DNA of 64,000 bases from an uncultured Allomuricauda sp. (GTDB taxonomy: Bacteria; Bacteroidota; Bacteroidia; Flavobacteriales; Flavobacteriaceae), in contig NZ_CANMPQ010000001.1 of the NCBI RefSeq assembly GCF_947499695.1, positions 1 through 64,000 on the forward strand. The letters run 5' to 3'. The first letter of the stretch is position 1; every line of letters starts with the position of its first letter. Made by a program: the position numbers and the translations under genes. Below are positions 25,137 through 34,114 of the stretch, one piece after another. The notes below the pieces were generated by a model. That model did not search any database. It was not told the origin of the DNA and saw nothing but the letters and a program-made list of their open reading frames with translations.

Positions 25137-27038
25137 TTACATATTAAAGGGGCCAATAAACTCATCATTGTCAATATCAAAGAAAACGTATTGCGTGCCT
25201 GCCTCATCAAAAAGTGCTAATAGTGTTCTGGTTTCCGCAGCGGGAAGGTCTACGCGCATTGCAGCGCCTATACTTTCAAATGGTATTTCAAAGGAGTCTC
25301 CACTTGTTTTGATCTGAAAATCCTTTATTGATCTTGCAGGTTTAAAAACACCACCTTCGCGTATGCTGTATTGGGTTCCATCTTCATTAAATACGCACAG
25401 CAAACTTTGACGACCACCAAAAGAGACGTCCATTGCCGCTCCTATAGCATCAAAAGTCAACCCCGATCCCAAGGCACTAATATCCTGAACACCCAAGAAT
25501 ACACCCCTTCCGTTAGAGGAGTTTATAAGATAGGCAGAGTACATATCTCCCGAAGGGTTAAAAAAGTAAATTCCATCACTGACACCTACACTTTGGGGTC
25601 TAAAAGCAGCAGCTCCAATTCCATTGAAAGGGTAGCTCTCCGCTGGTGGCCCTATCGCTCCGAGTCCAAATTCTAGTGACGTATCTCCCTTATTATTTAT
25701 ATGTATAAAAAAGTTATTTGAATCAAATAGAAGGTTGGATGGGTTAGAGACAGCTGCACCCCATGTTTGGGTGTTAATGCCCCCGTAAAGGGCAGCTTTA
25801 ACACTGCTTCTTAGATTAGTATATATGGGTAGCCCTTCGCTAATGTTTTCGCATGTCACAACATCATAGCTAGTGGCTAAGGTTGTGCCCACAATTATAT
25901 CTGGACGTTCGACACTTCTTACCACATAGGACAGAGGTAGACCTGATCTAATGTCTGTACTTTCATCAAGCCTTTTTACTATGTCTGAGATATTGGATTC
26001 ACCTGCTAAACGGGCAGAACTGGTTCCTCCATAGGCGATTACCTTTATTTTAACATCTGATAGTTCGTTAAATGCATTGACGTCTACTTGCGCTGAAGCA
26101 TTATCTTCAAAGGCCCCGTATGCAAGATCCAGTTTGGTATCCATTTCCTCTCGACTTGACGTGGATTCTACAAGCATATAAAAAATCCTACCATAAGTGA
26201 CCGATGATATAAATGTTGCGGGGTTGTCTTCTTGAACATATATAGCCAGCTGTTCCGGTGTAACCGTCTCATCAAAAAATTCTTCAAGGCTTGTGGGCAG
26301 GTCAAAAATCATCGTATAAAAAGATTGTTGGAGCTTTACCAAAGTTCGGTTATACTGCTTGTCAGTGCTGAATGACATATCTGCCGATACTCTGGTAGTA
26401 AAAGTATTTACATCAAGCCCCATTTCAATGGCCAATTGACTTTCAGACTCTACTTGTTCTATATCCAAAACGAAACTATCAGGTACCAGACCAGTTCCAT
26501 CGCCAATGATTGCGTTCATGGCTTCTTGAATTGTACTTCTTTTTACTTCGTCCACCGTAAAGCTGGATTCTATTCGGTTACTTTCATCTCCGTCCCCAAT
26601 ATTCAGATTATAGGAGATGGTTCCACCACCTCTTTTGACTACAATTGGTGAAGGAGTTGCATTGGAGACGGTCTTTCCCTGTAAAAGGTTACCGGGATAT
26701 ATAACCTCGGCATTTGTATTAAATAATGGAAATTCAGGGTTTCCATCAAGAATACTGATTGTCTTTCTGCTACATACAAAGAAGTCGTTGATTATGTTGC
26801 CTTCGCTATCCGTATATTGATACGTTTCATTTTCAGTCCCATGGTCTTCAATTACTTCTTCGGTGGGTCCTTCCGGATAAGGTGCGGGTTCGTTACCTAG
26901 TGCTATAACTTCGGCAAAAGTTAGAACTTCTGGCTCTGGGTTTTCACCCGGAGTGTTATCATCCTTACTACAAGCAACGGAAGCTAGTAGAAGTAGCACA
27001 ATTAAAACCTTGTTCAATTCTTTACATGTTGTTTTCAT
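25137..27038 (-). CDS. CDC-like (thiol-activated cytolysin) lipoprotein with hemopexin-like C-terminus
   Basis: The 633-residue product starts at ATG 27038 with lipobox SVAC and Cys23 followed by SKDD. Residues about 30-410 show the cholesterol-dependent cytolysin core: EVIYPGNLLQGKTVS, the VSADMSFSTDKQYN strand, and the signature TYGRIFYMLVESTSSREEM (Tyr282), followed by VKIKVIAYGG and LPLSYVVR. These are domains 1-3 with the two transmembrane-hairpin regions. The Trp-rich undecapeptide and the usual domain 4 are absent. Instead residues 426, 474, 532 and 590 start four repeats (WGAAV, IGAAAF, IGAAMD, IGAAMR), each followed by an F(N/F)-x-G-x-x-Y strand, as in a four-bladed hemopexin propeller. 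The protein would be a pore former that recognises its target by a different domain. Family membership is solid; the propeller call is inferred. Confidence 0.85.
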   Translation of the reverse strand: MKTTCKELNKVLIVLLLLASVACSKDDNTPGENPEPEVLTFAEVIALGNEPAPYPEGPTEEVIEDHGTENETYQYTDSEGNIINDFFVCSRKTISILDGNPEFPLFNTNAEVIYPGNLLQGKTVSNATPSPIVVKRGGGTISYNLNIGDGDESNRIESSFTVDEVKRSTIQEAMNAIIGDGTGLVPDSFVLDIEQVESESQLAIEMGLDVNTFTTRVSADMSFSTDKQYNRTLVKLQQSFYTMIFDLPTSLEEFFDETVTPEQLAIYVQEDNPATFISSVTYGRIFYMLVESTSSREEMDTKLDLAYGAFEDNASAQVDVNAFNELSDVKIKVIAYGGTSSARLAGESNISDIVKRLDESTDIRSGLPLSYVVRSVERPDIIVGTTLATSYDVVTCENISEGLPIYTNLRSSVKAALYGGINTQTWGAAVSNPSNLLFDSNNFFIHINNKGDTSLEFGLGAIGPPAESYPFNGIGAAAFRPQSVGVSDGIYFFNPSGDMYSAYLINSSNGRGVFLGVQDISALGSGLTFDAIGAAMDVSFGGRQSLLCVFNEDGTQYSIREGGVFKPARSIKDFQIKTSGDSFEIPFESIGAAMRVDLPAAETRTLLALFDEAGTQYVFFDIDNDEFIGPFNM

Positions 27039-27041
27039 CAC

Positions 27042-27166
27042 GTTTTGGTTTTGTGGGTTAAACTTGATTGTTTTGTGTGACCCGCTCGGGAAAATGGTCT
27101 GCAGCCCTTAGCCGAGCAAGACCACAAAACGGTTATCAGGATTCATATAGAATTCCGATGATAGGA
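27042..27166 (-). promoter_or_regulatory. Conserved 5' leader of the CDC-like gene (copy B)
   Basis: On the minus strand this leader lies between the probable transcription start (about 27160) and ATG 27038. Positions 27070-27130 hold the second copy of the foldable element: GTTTTGTG / CACAAAAC, and GCTCGG with CCGAGC (6 bp, all Watson-Crick). The flanks also match copy A, including the block AACAATCAAG before the start codon. Because the genes downstream are not homologous, conservation of the leader points to its own function. Confidence 0.6.
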
Positions 27167-27174
27167 CAAACATA
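27167..27174 (-). promoter_or_regulatory. Promoter -7 box of the CDC-like gene
   Basis: TATGTTTG is an exact TAnnTTTG element on the minus strand. The preceding sequence AAAATC...GCT resembles that of copy A. Confidence 0.65.
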
Positions 27175-27204
27175 GAATAGCGATTTTGGTCTTAAAAATT
27201 TAGA

Positions 27205-27223
27205 GGGGGTACAAAGGGGGTAC
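27205..27223 (-). promoter_or_regulatory. Operator repeats (GGGGGTAC) upstream of the CDC-like gene
   Basis: Two perfect copies of GGGGGTAC start at 27205 and 27216, an 11-bp pitch equal to one helical turn. The proximal copy ends 30 bases upstream of the -7 box, as in the other cassette (31 bases). The likely binder is the regulator encoded at 27275-29119. Confidence 0.62.
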
Positions 27224-27274
27224 GTGCCATAAGACCAATAAAAATAGGAGTTTTGAGAGTTTTTGTGAAGGATT

Positions 27275-29119
27275 TTAAATTGCTAAAACAGCATTTTCCA
27301 GTGAATCTTCAGATGCAAGATTCATCTTTTTTCGAAGACGTTGCCGTGCTTTTTTGATACCATCAGTAGAGATATTTAGAATGGTGGCAATCTCTTTGGA
27401 GGACATGTTCATCTTTAACAAAGCCATAAAGCGAAGTTCGTTTTTGGTAACATCTGGATATTTGGATTTCGCATTGGAGGCAAAGTCTTTATGGACCTGC
27501 TCAAAGTATTGGGTAAAGTTTTCCCAATTTTTGTCATCCTGTTGATCAAAGTTGATAGTCTGTACCAATTGTTGATAGCTTTGCTTGTTTTCGCTGATTT
27601 TTAACTCCTTGACCTTTTGTTTTATATGTTCTAAAACTTCGTTCTTTTTTGCCAAATGCAATGCATGCGTTGTGAGTTCTTTCTTTTTAAACGTAAGCTC
27701 GGTATCTAACTTTTCTTTTTCCAGTTTGTTGCGTTTCATTTTTTGGCGCAGTGCATAGTAGCCAAGCCCAAAAATTAAGAACGACAATCCTAGACAGACT
27801 CCCAGGAGTAATTTTTGTAGATTGTTTATTTCTGCCTTTTGTTCTAAAAGTGCAATTTCTTGCTCCTTTTTTTCAGTTTCATAGATGGTTTTTAGCTCTA
27901 AAGTAGCCTTTTCGCGACTGAGGGTAAAGATGGAGTCGCTAATTGCTTTGTTTCTCTTGAAATAGGTTAAAGCTTCTTCATGTTTTTGTAAAGCTTCTAG
28001 TGCAACTGATTTTTCTAAATATACCTTGTTTAAAACCTCAGGGTCTTTAATTGTCTTAGCTATTTCAATACTTGAATCAAAAAAACCTATTGCTTTTGAA
28101 GCTTCCTTCTTCCCTAAGTAACAACGTCCTAAATAAAATAGAGCATTGGCTTCATTGTTTGGGGAGCCAATCTTTTCCCATATTTCCAAACTCGATTCAA
28201 GATTGTCAACAGCTGAGTGATAATTTCCAGTGACATATCCAAGTACTCCCTTATTGTAATAAGTTCTTGCAATATTGGATGTATATTCCAATTTTTTTGA
28301 AAGGGTCAGGGCATCCTCTATATCTTTTCTAGCAGATTCAAATAACGATAACTTGATTTTTGAATCTGCCATATAATTTAATGCTTGAGCAATACTTTGA
28401 TCGCTATCCACTCTTTTATAATACGCAATACTTTCGTTAAAAATGTCGACTGCTTTTTTGTTTTCACCTGTTCCCTGATAGATTATTCCAATTTGTAATA
28501 AATCTTCTGCTATTCTAAAATCATCGTTAATTTCCTTGTGCATTTTGAGGGCATTGTAGGTTTCTTTCAATGCTATATTGAAGAAACCATCGGTAATGCC
28601 AATTTTACCTTTCAGTAAAAATGCGTTACCTAAGTGGAGCGTATCACCAAAGCTTTTAAATATTGGGATATTTAAATCCATTATAGCCTTTGCACTTTCG
28701 GCATTTCCTTGGTAGTGATCAAGGATTCCAATATTGTGTCGAATGACCGCACCTCTCAGGGTGTCCCCCATAAAGAAGGATTTGTCCACAGAACTTACAA
28801 GGTAATGCCTAGCTGAATCTATTTCTCCAAGCCTATAATAATAATTTGCTTTTTGAGCATAAAGTTTGGCAACTCCTTTATCGTTATTTGATTTCTTGTA
28901 AATAGCGGCAGCCTTTTCTATGTATCCAATCGTTGCTGTTTGGCTATTGTACATAGTAAGATTGGATAGCTCCAAATAATTCCTTGCCTTTATGGTGTCA
29001 ATTGTTGTTTCGTTTATGACCTCAAGGATACTGTCAATTTTTTCTTGATTTTCCTGAGCGTTAAGATTGGAAAAAAGGAAAATGCCTAAAAGCAAGCATA
29101 ATTTGAATAGGGTTTTCAT
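27275..29119 (-). CDS. Membrane TPR regulator with C-terminal LuxR-type HTH (module B)
   Basis: The 614-residue protein begins at ATG 29119 (the open frame extends 11 codons upstream). It has a signal peptide ending near LNAQ, eight or nine TPR repeats in the periplasm (residues 40-400), a transmembrane helix (about residues 433-456), a coiled coil and a LuxR-type helix-turn-helix (SSKEIATILNISTDGIKKAR). It is a clear paralogue of the regulator at 23167-25026, but the recognition helix differs (ISTDG/KKARQR against ISQEG/KKARYR). A GGAGG lies 15 bases before the start. It probably controls the CDC-like gene just downstream; this is inferred from position and repeats. Confidence 0.88.
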   Translation of the reverse strand: MKTLFKLCLLLGIFLFSNLNAQENQEKIDSILEVINETTIDTIKARNYLELSNLTMYNSQTATIGYIEKAAAIYKKSNNDKGVAKLYAQKANYYYRLGEIDSARHYLVSSVDKSFFMGDTLRGAVIRHNIGILDHYQGNAESAKAIMDLNIPIFKSFGDTLHLGNAFLLKGKIGITDGFFNIALKETYNALKMHKEINDDFRIAEDLLQIGIIYQGTGENKKAVDIFNESIAYYKRVDSDQSIAQALNYMADSKIKLSLFESARKDIEDALTLSKKLEYTSNIARTYYNKGVLGYVTGNYHSAVDNLESSLEIWEKIGSPNNEANALFYLGRCYLGKKEASKAIGFFDSSIEIAKTIKDPEVLNKVYLEKSVALEALQKHEEALTYFKRNKAISDSIFTLSREKATLELKTIYETEKKEQEIALLEQKAEINNLQKLLLGVCLGLSFLIFGLGYYALRQKMKRNKLEKEKLDTELTFKKKELTTHALHLAKKNEVLEHIKQKVKELKISENKQSYQQLVQTINFDQQDDKNWENFTQYFEQVHKDFASNAKSKYPDVTKNELRFMALLKMNMSSKEIATILNISTDGIKKARQRLRKKMNLASEDSLENAVLAI

Positions 29120-29139
29120 TGAGGTTGATTTTACCTCCT

Positions 29140-29147
29140 TAAAAATA
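29140..29147 (-). promoter_or_regulatory. Candidate -7 box of the module B regulator gene
   Basis: TATTTTTA on the minus strand, 21 bases before ATG 29119, followed by GGAGG. It matches the box before the module A regulator gene. Confidence 0.45.
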
Positions 29148-29181
29148 GCCAATAAAAAATAACAGATTGAAAGCGAAATGT

Positions 29182-29844
29182 TTAACCAAAAAGTTCTTTG
29201 AAATATGCTTTGACTTCAAACAAGGTTGCCTCTGCCATGGTATCAAATCTCAAATCAGCATGACCTACTCGTTCTTCGGGACCAATTCCTACGCTATAAA
29301 ACCTACCAGCTTTGGCAGCATCCACACCACTTTCGGCATCCTCGAAAACAATACACTCATCGGGTTGGAGGCCCATTTTTTCCGAACCGTATAGAAAAAT
29401 ATCTGGCTCGGGCTTACTTTTGGAAACACTATTTCCATCCCCGATAACATCAAAATAGGCCGTTGCATTTAATTGTTGCAGCACTTTTATGGCATTTTTA
29501 CTGGCACTGCCCAAAGCAACGCTAAACCCTTCTGTCCGTAAATGAGTCAAAAGTTCTTTGGCCCCTGGCAAATAGTCTTCTGGAGTCATAGTTTCCAGAC
29601 TTGCCACATAGATTTCATTTTTCTTAGCTGCAAGTTCAATAATTGTTGCTTCATCCAATGAAGCATTGTTATGGTCCATGATGACTTGTATGGAATCCAT
29701 TCTAGATATACCTCGGAGCTTGTCATTGACTGCATGGTCAAAAGCCCAACCCATTTCGTCGGACAATTTTTTCCAGGCATCATAATGCGATGCTGCGGTG
29801 TCCGTAATTACACCATCTAAATCAAAGATGAATCCCTTTATCAT
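29182..29844 (-). CDS. pgmB: HAD-family beta-phosphoglucomutase-like phosphatase
   Basis: The 220-residue enzyme has the HAD motifs: DLDGVITDT (motif I, Asp nucleophile), GSASKNA (motif II), the lysine in SKSKPEPDIF and FEDAESGVDAAKAG (motif IV). The cap-domain phrase LRGISRMDS and the order DTAASHYDAWK at the N-terminus agree with beta-phosphoglucomutase, which interconverts beta-glucose 1-phosphate and glucose 6-phosphate. No maltose or trehalose phosphorylase gene is adjacent, so the assignment is family-level. It starts at ATG 29844, 211 bases from the divergent guaA start. Confidence 0.82.
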   Translation of the reverse strand: MIKGFIFDLDGVITDTAASHYDAWKKLSDEMGWAFDHAVNDKLRGISRMDSIQVIMDHNNASLDEATIIELAAKKNEIYVASLETMTPEDYLPGAKELLTHLRTEGFSVALGSASKNAIKVLQQLNATAYFDVIGDGNSVSKSKPEPDIFLYGSEKMGLQPDECIVFEDAESGVDAAKAGRFYSVGIGPEERVGHADLRFDTMAEATLFEVKAYFKELFG

Positions 29845-30044
29845 AGCTAACCATATTTTGGATCGCAAAGAAATGATGAAAAATGTTAAGAAAAAAACTA
29901 CTTAGCATTATATTCTTATCATTTGGGTTACGAAATGGAGCGAAAAATGAGCGAAAATGAGTACGGGAATGGAATGTTGATAAATCCTTAAATAAGTTAT
30001 ATAAATATCCTCCGAAAGATACTTTTCCAACAGTTGCAAATTGC

Positions 30045-30052
30045 TATTTTTG
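30045..30052 (+). promoter_or_regulatory. Candidate -7 box of guaA
   Basis: TATTTTTG is an exact TAnnTTTG match, but it ends only three bases before the chosen start codon ATG 30056. If it is used, the transcript has almost no 5' leader, or the translation start is different. Confidence 0.35.
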
Positions 30053-30055
30053 CCC

Positions 30056-31588
30056 ATGCAAAACAACGTACTTATCCTAGACTTTGGTTCCCAGTACACC
30101 CAGTTGATTGCACGACGCGTAAGGGAACTCAATATTTACTCAGAAATTAAACCCTATAACAACCCTCCAGAGGATTTATCGCCTTATAAGGCAGTGATTT
30201 TATCCGGTTCGCCCTTTTCCGTGCGTGCGGAGGATGCTCCACACCCGGATCTTTCGGAAATAAAAGGCAAAAAACCTTTGCTAGGTATTTGTTATGGAGC
30301 ACAATATTTGTCTCATTTTAATGGTGGGAGTGTTGCTCCTTCCGCAACCCGAGAGTACGGACGTGCCAATTTATCTTATGCAAAGGATGGCGAAGTTTTT
30401 TTGGATGGTTTGTCCGAAGGAAGTCAAGTATGGATGAGTCACAGTGATACCATAAAACAATTGCCAGAAGGTGCAGTTCATTTGGCCAGCACTCATGATG
30501 TTGAAAATGCGGCTTTTCGTATCGATGGAGAGCAGACGTATGGAATTCAATTCCATCCAGAAGTATACCATACCAAAGACGGGAAACAATTGCTGGAAAA
30601 CTTTTTGGTGAAAATTGCAGGATTGGACCAAGATTGGACTCCAGATGCTTTCATAGAGACCACAGTTGCAGAACTCAAAAAACAAATTGGGGATGAAAAG
30701 GTTATTCTTGGACTTTCCGGTGGGGTAGACTCTAGTGTGGCAGCGATGTTATTGCACAAGGCCATCGGCCCTCATTTACATTGCATATTTGTGAACAACG
30801 GATTACTTCGCAAGAATGAATACGATAGCGTTCTTGACCAGTATCAGCATATGGGTTTGAATGTAAAGGGAGTGGATGCTTCGGCACGCTTTTTGGAAGC
30901 CCTGAAGGGAGAATCGGACCCGGAAACAAAACGGAAGATTATAGGAAGGGTTTTTATTGAAGTTTTTGATGATGAATCTCATAAGGTTGAAAACGCGAAG
31001 TGGTTGGCGCAAGGCACCATTTATCCGGACAGAATTGAGTCGGTCTCAGCAAGTGGAGGCCCATCCGCAGTTATAAAAAGTCATCATAATGTGGGAGGAT
31101 TACCAGATTATATGAAACTGAAAATTGTAGAGCCCTTACAACTTTTGTTCAAGGATGAGGTACGACGAGTTGGTAAAAACTTAGGTATGGATACAAACAT
31201 ATTGGGCAGACACCCGTTTCCAGGTCCTGGTCTTGGAATTCGTATTTTAGGTGACATTACTGCGGAAAAGGTGTCTATTTTACAGGACGTCGATGCTATT
31301 TTTATTGATGGATTGAAAAAATGGGGACTTTATGATAAGGTTTGGCAGGCCGGAGCCATGCTTTTGCCCGTAAATAGTGTAGGGGTTATGGGTGATGAAC
31401 GTACCTACGAAAAATGTGTAGCACTGAGGGCAGTAGAAAGTACGGATGGAATGACGGCAGATTGGGTGAATTTACCCTACGAATTTTTACAAAAAACCTC
31501 TAATGATATAATAAATAAGGTCAAAGGCGTTAATAGAGTAGTGTATGACATTAGTTCTAAGCCACCTGCAACTATAGAATGGGAATGA
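30056..31588 (+). CDS. guaA: GMP synthase (glutamine-hydrolysing)
   Basis: The 510-residue enzyme converts XMP, ATP and glutamine to GMP. The N-terminal class I amidotransferase has [18 protein letters not shown], the catalytic cysteine in [11 protein letters not shown] (about residue 79) and the His/Glu in FHPEVYHT; the ATP pyrophosphatase domain has the PP-loop [11 protein letters not shown] (residues 219-229); the dimerisation domain ends with [14 protein letters not shown]. The length and all motifs fit. ATG 30056 is preferred over the frame start at 30041. The stop overlaps the next start by ATGA. Confidence 0.96.
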   Translation: MQNNVLILDFGSQYTQLIARRVRELNIYSEIKPYNNPPEDLSPYKAVILSGSPFSVRAEDAPHPDLSEIKGKKPLLGICYGAQYLSHFNGGSVAPSATREYGRANLSYAKDGEVFLDGLSEGSQVWMSHSDTIKQLPEGAVHLASTHDVENAAFRIDGEQTYGIQFHPEVYHTKDGKQLLENFLVKIAGLDQDWTPDAFIETTVAELKKQIGDEKVILGLSGGVDSSVAAMLLHKAIGPHLHCIFVNNGLLRKNEYDSVLDQYQHMGLNVKGVDASARFLEALKGESDPETKRKIIGRVFIEVFDDESHKVENAKWLAQGTIYPDRIESVSASGGPSAVIKSHHNVGGLPDYMKLKIVEPLQLLFKDEVRRVGKNLGMDTNILGRHPFPGPGLGIRILGDITAEKVSILQDVDAIFIDGLKKWGLYDKVWQAGAMLLPVNSVGVMGDERTYEKCVALRAVESTDGMTADWVNLPYEFLQKTSNDIINKVKGVNRVVYDISSKPPATIEWE

Positions 31589-33720
31589 AAAAAAGTATTT
31601 TAGCACTCGGTTTGGTTGTTTTTTTAATGGCAACCGTTGATGTTTTGGCCCAAAACAAGACTACCCATGTGGTCAAAGAAGGAGAGACTCTTCAAAGCAT
31701 CTCACGTCAATATCGAGTTACCCCTTATACTATTTTACAATCCAATAAAGAAATCAAGACAGCTAGCGATGTCAAGGTAAATACCATTTTGATTATACCA
31801 CTGGATGGCTCAGTGGTAAAACAAGAAGAAAAACCCAAACAAGAAGAAGTACAGGAAGAGGATAAGCCGACAGGTTTTAGCAGGCATCGGGTAAGAAAAA
31901 GAGAAACACTTTTTGGGCTTACACAGAAATATGAAATCACTGAGGAACAATTAAAGCGCTATAACCGCCAATTATATGCAGAGCCTTTAAAAAAAGGAAT
32001 GGTGCTACAAATTCCAAAGTACCCTGAACGTACCGAGGAAGACGAACGCGAGCTGGATTTTGAAACCTACACCGTACTTCCCAAAGAAACCAGGTGGAGT
32101 ATCGCCCATAAATACGGGATTACTATAGATAGCATGTTGGTATTGAATCCTGACCTTGAGAAGAATTCCAATTATCTTGCAGTAGGCCAAGAATTAAAAT
32201 TGCCCAGACCCAAAGGAGATAGTTTGAAGGACCAGCAAGTTGATCTTTATACTTCTTTTACCGTTCCACCCAAACAAACACTGTATAGCCTTGGGAAAGA
32301 ATATGGTATTCCGTCGGATTCTATTGTGAAGCTGAATCCAGAGATTATGGAGCGTGGAGGACTGAAAGAAGGAATGGTACTCCGTCTACCTAAGAAAAGG
32401 GATACAACAGGGGAGGTCAATACCGAAAATTTTATCTTTTATGAGGTTAAGCCCAAACAGAATATTTTCAGACTTACCCAAAACCTTAAAGTTTCAAGCC
32501 AGGAATTGTATCGATTAAATCCTGATTTGGAAAATGGACTCAAAGCAGGAATGGTGCTGAAGCTTCCCAAAGCAAATGCTGAGAACCTGGAGGTGAAGAA
32601 TGCTTTGATACTAGATGAGATAAACCTTATTGACAGTATCAATGTTGAAAACAATCCAAGCTTGGTTTTTATGCTTCCATTTCGATTGGACCGTATAAAC
32701 ATGAACGACAGGAAGAAGACTTCCACCCAGATTCAGACTCGAAGAGATCTTAGTTTAAGTCTTGGTTTTTATTCAGGAGCGATGGTCGCCTTAGATTCAA
32801 TTAAAAAAATGGGTCTGTCTGTCAATGTAAAAACTTTTGATACTGAACTCAATCAAGCCAAAGTAAAGGAAATACTGTTCAGGGAGAGCTTGATCGGGGT
32901 TAATGCTATTATTGGACCCATTTCCGGAACTGCTTTAGATGAGGTTGCTGTTCAAGCAGCCACGAACAATATACCTGTTATCGCACCGGTTGCTTCTGAA
33001 AGACCTCTAAGTCATGGTAATGTGTTTTACACCGTGCCCACGGAGACCGTCTTAAGAGATAAAATGCTGTCTTACATGCAAAAAATCCACACAGATCAGA
33101 ATGTGTTGATTATCGCAGACTCCACGCATCAAGTAGCCCATGATTCCATTTTATCGAAATTTCCTTCAGCTCAAATTGCTAAAATCATTGATAATAAATC
33201 ACTGCATTTAGATGAATTTCTGATTCAATTATCCGAGGAAAAAGAGAATTGGGTCTTTGTAGAGACGGATCAGACCAATATGGTATCGAGCGTAAGCTCC
33301 ATTTTAAATTCAGCCATAACCGAGGACATGTCGGTGCGAATGTTCACCACAAACTATAGTAGCGCTTTTGAAAATGATGCCGTGCAGGTGACCCACCTAT
33401 CCAAGTTACGATTTGCATACCCATCCTTTTACAGGGAATCGGGCAACGATACTTTTACCAGGGCATATAGAAAGCGTTATAAGGGATTAAAGCCTGACCG
33501 CTATGCCGTACGTGGTTTTGACGTGACTTTTGATATTTTACTGAAGTTGGCGCACAAGAACAATCTGTTTGAAACTTCCAAGATTATAGGCTTGACGGAA
33601 TATACAGGGAACAGTTTTGATTACTTCAATGACTGGTCATCTGGATATTACAATAAAGCAGCCTATCTGATGGAATACGATAACCTTCGAATTAAAGAAA
33701 TAAAATTAAATGACCTCTAA
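31585..33720 (+). CDS. Exported LysM and type 1 periplasmic-binding-like protein
   Basis: The 711-residue product begins at ATG 31585 with a signal peptide ending near VLAQ. Residues 24-330 contain four or five LysM repeats ([59 protein letters not shown]) that bind peptidoglycan. The C-terminal half is a type 1 periplasmic-binding fold ([20 protein letters not shown]), of the LivJ/amino-acid ABC binding kind but without an ABC transporter nearby. This combination after guaA is typical of Flavobacteria. It probably links envelope sensing or wall enzymes to the cell wall. It overlaps guaA by ATGA and osmC by 11 bases. Confidence 0.85.
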   Translation: MKKSILALGLVVFLMATVDVLAQNKTTHVVKEGETLQSISRQYRVTPYTILQSNKEIKTASDVKVNTILIIPLDGSVVKQEEKPKQEEVQEEDKPTGFSRHRVRKRETLFGLTQKYEITEEQLKRYNRQLYAEPLKKGMVLQIPKYPERTEEDERELDFETYTVLPKETRWSIAHKYGITIDSMLVLNPDLEKNSNYLAVGQELKLPRPKGDSLKDQQVDLYTSFTVPPKQTLYSLGKEYGIPSDSIVKLNPEIMERGGLKEGMVLRLPKKRDTTGEVNTENFIFYEVKPKQNIFRLTQNLKVSSQELYRLNPDLENGLKAGMVLKLPKANAENLEVKNALILDEINLIDSINVENNPSLVFMLPFRLDRINMNDRKKTSTQIQTRRDLSLSLGFYSGAMVALDSIKKMGLSVNVKTFDTELNQAKVKEILFRESLIGVNAIIGPISGTALDEVAVQAATNNIPVIAPVASERPLSHGNVFYTVPTETVLRDKMLSYMQKIHTDQNVLIIADSTHQVAHDSILSKFPSAQIAKIIDNKSLHLDEFLIQLSEEKENWVFVETDQTNMVSSVSSILNSAITEDMSVRMFTTNYSSAFENDAVQVTHLSKLRFAYPSFYRESGNDTFTRAYRKRYKGLKPDRYAVRGFDVTFDILLKLAHKNNLFETSKIIGLTEYTGNSFDYFNDWSSGYYNKAAYLMEYDNLRIKEIKLNDL

Positions 33721-34114
33721 AGTTACCTATACCGGCGAATTAAGAACTACGTGCGAACATCTTAGATCGGGCAATGAGTTTATTACAGATGCTCCTGTTG
33801 ATAACAATGGTTTGGGACAGGCGTTTTCCCCTACCGATACTGTAGCAACGGGTTTGGCAAGTTGTATGATGACTATGATGGGGATCAAGGCTAGAGATTT
33901 AGAAGTGGATTTATCAGGGTCAACTTCGGAAGTGACCAAACATATGGCTGCCAATCCAAGACGTATATCAAAAATTGAGGTCAAAATGGAATTACCATCC
34001 AATATATCTGATAAGCACAGAAAGATATTGGAGAATACCGCTAATACTTGTCCAGTGCATTACTCTTTGCACCCGGACGTTGAAAAAGTCATTGAATTTC
34101 ATTGGATAAGATAA
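33710..34114 (+). CDS. OsmC/Ohr-family redox protein
   Basis: The 134-residue protein has the OsmC fold and two redox cysteines: Cys52 in ATGLASCMMTMMGIKA and the one in NTCPVHYSLHPDV. OsmC proteins reduce organic hydroperoxides through a thiol pair. It lies inside a tight overlapping gene group with the LysM/PBP protein upstream and a metal-binding peptidase-like protein downstream. It is probably cytoplasmic. Confidence 0.9.
   Translation: MTSKVTYTGELRTTCEHLRSGNEFITDAPVDNNGLGQAFSPTDTVATGLASCMMTMMGIKARDLEVDLSGSTSEVTKHMAANPRRISKIEVKMELPSNISDKHRKILENTANTCPVHYSLHPDVEKVIEFHWIR

Noticed and set aside
22931..27136. The two near-identical leaders as ends of a transposon or insertion sequence
   Set aside because: They are direct copies upstream of different genes, have no terminal inverted repeat character, and no transposase or target duplication is present.
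29182..29844. pgmB-like gene as cargo or regulator of the CDC cassette
   Set aside because: It is a common metabolic HAD enzyme, with a -7 box separating it from the regulator gene; only its position links it to the cassette.
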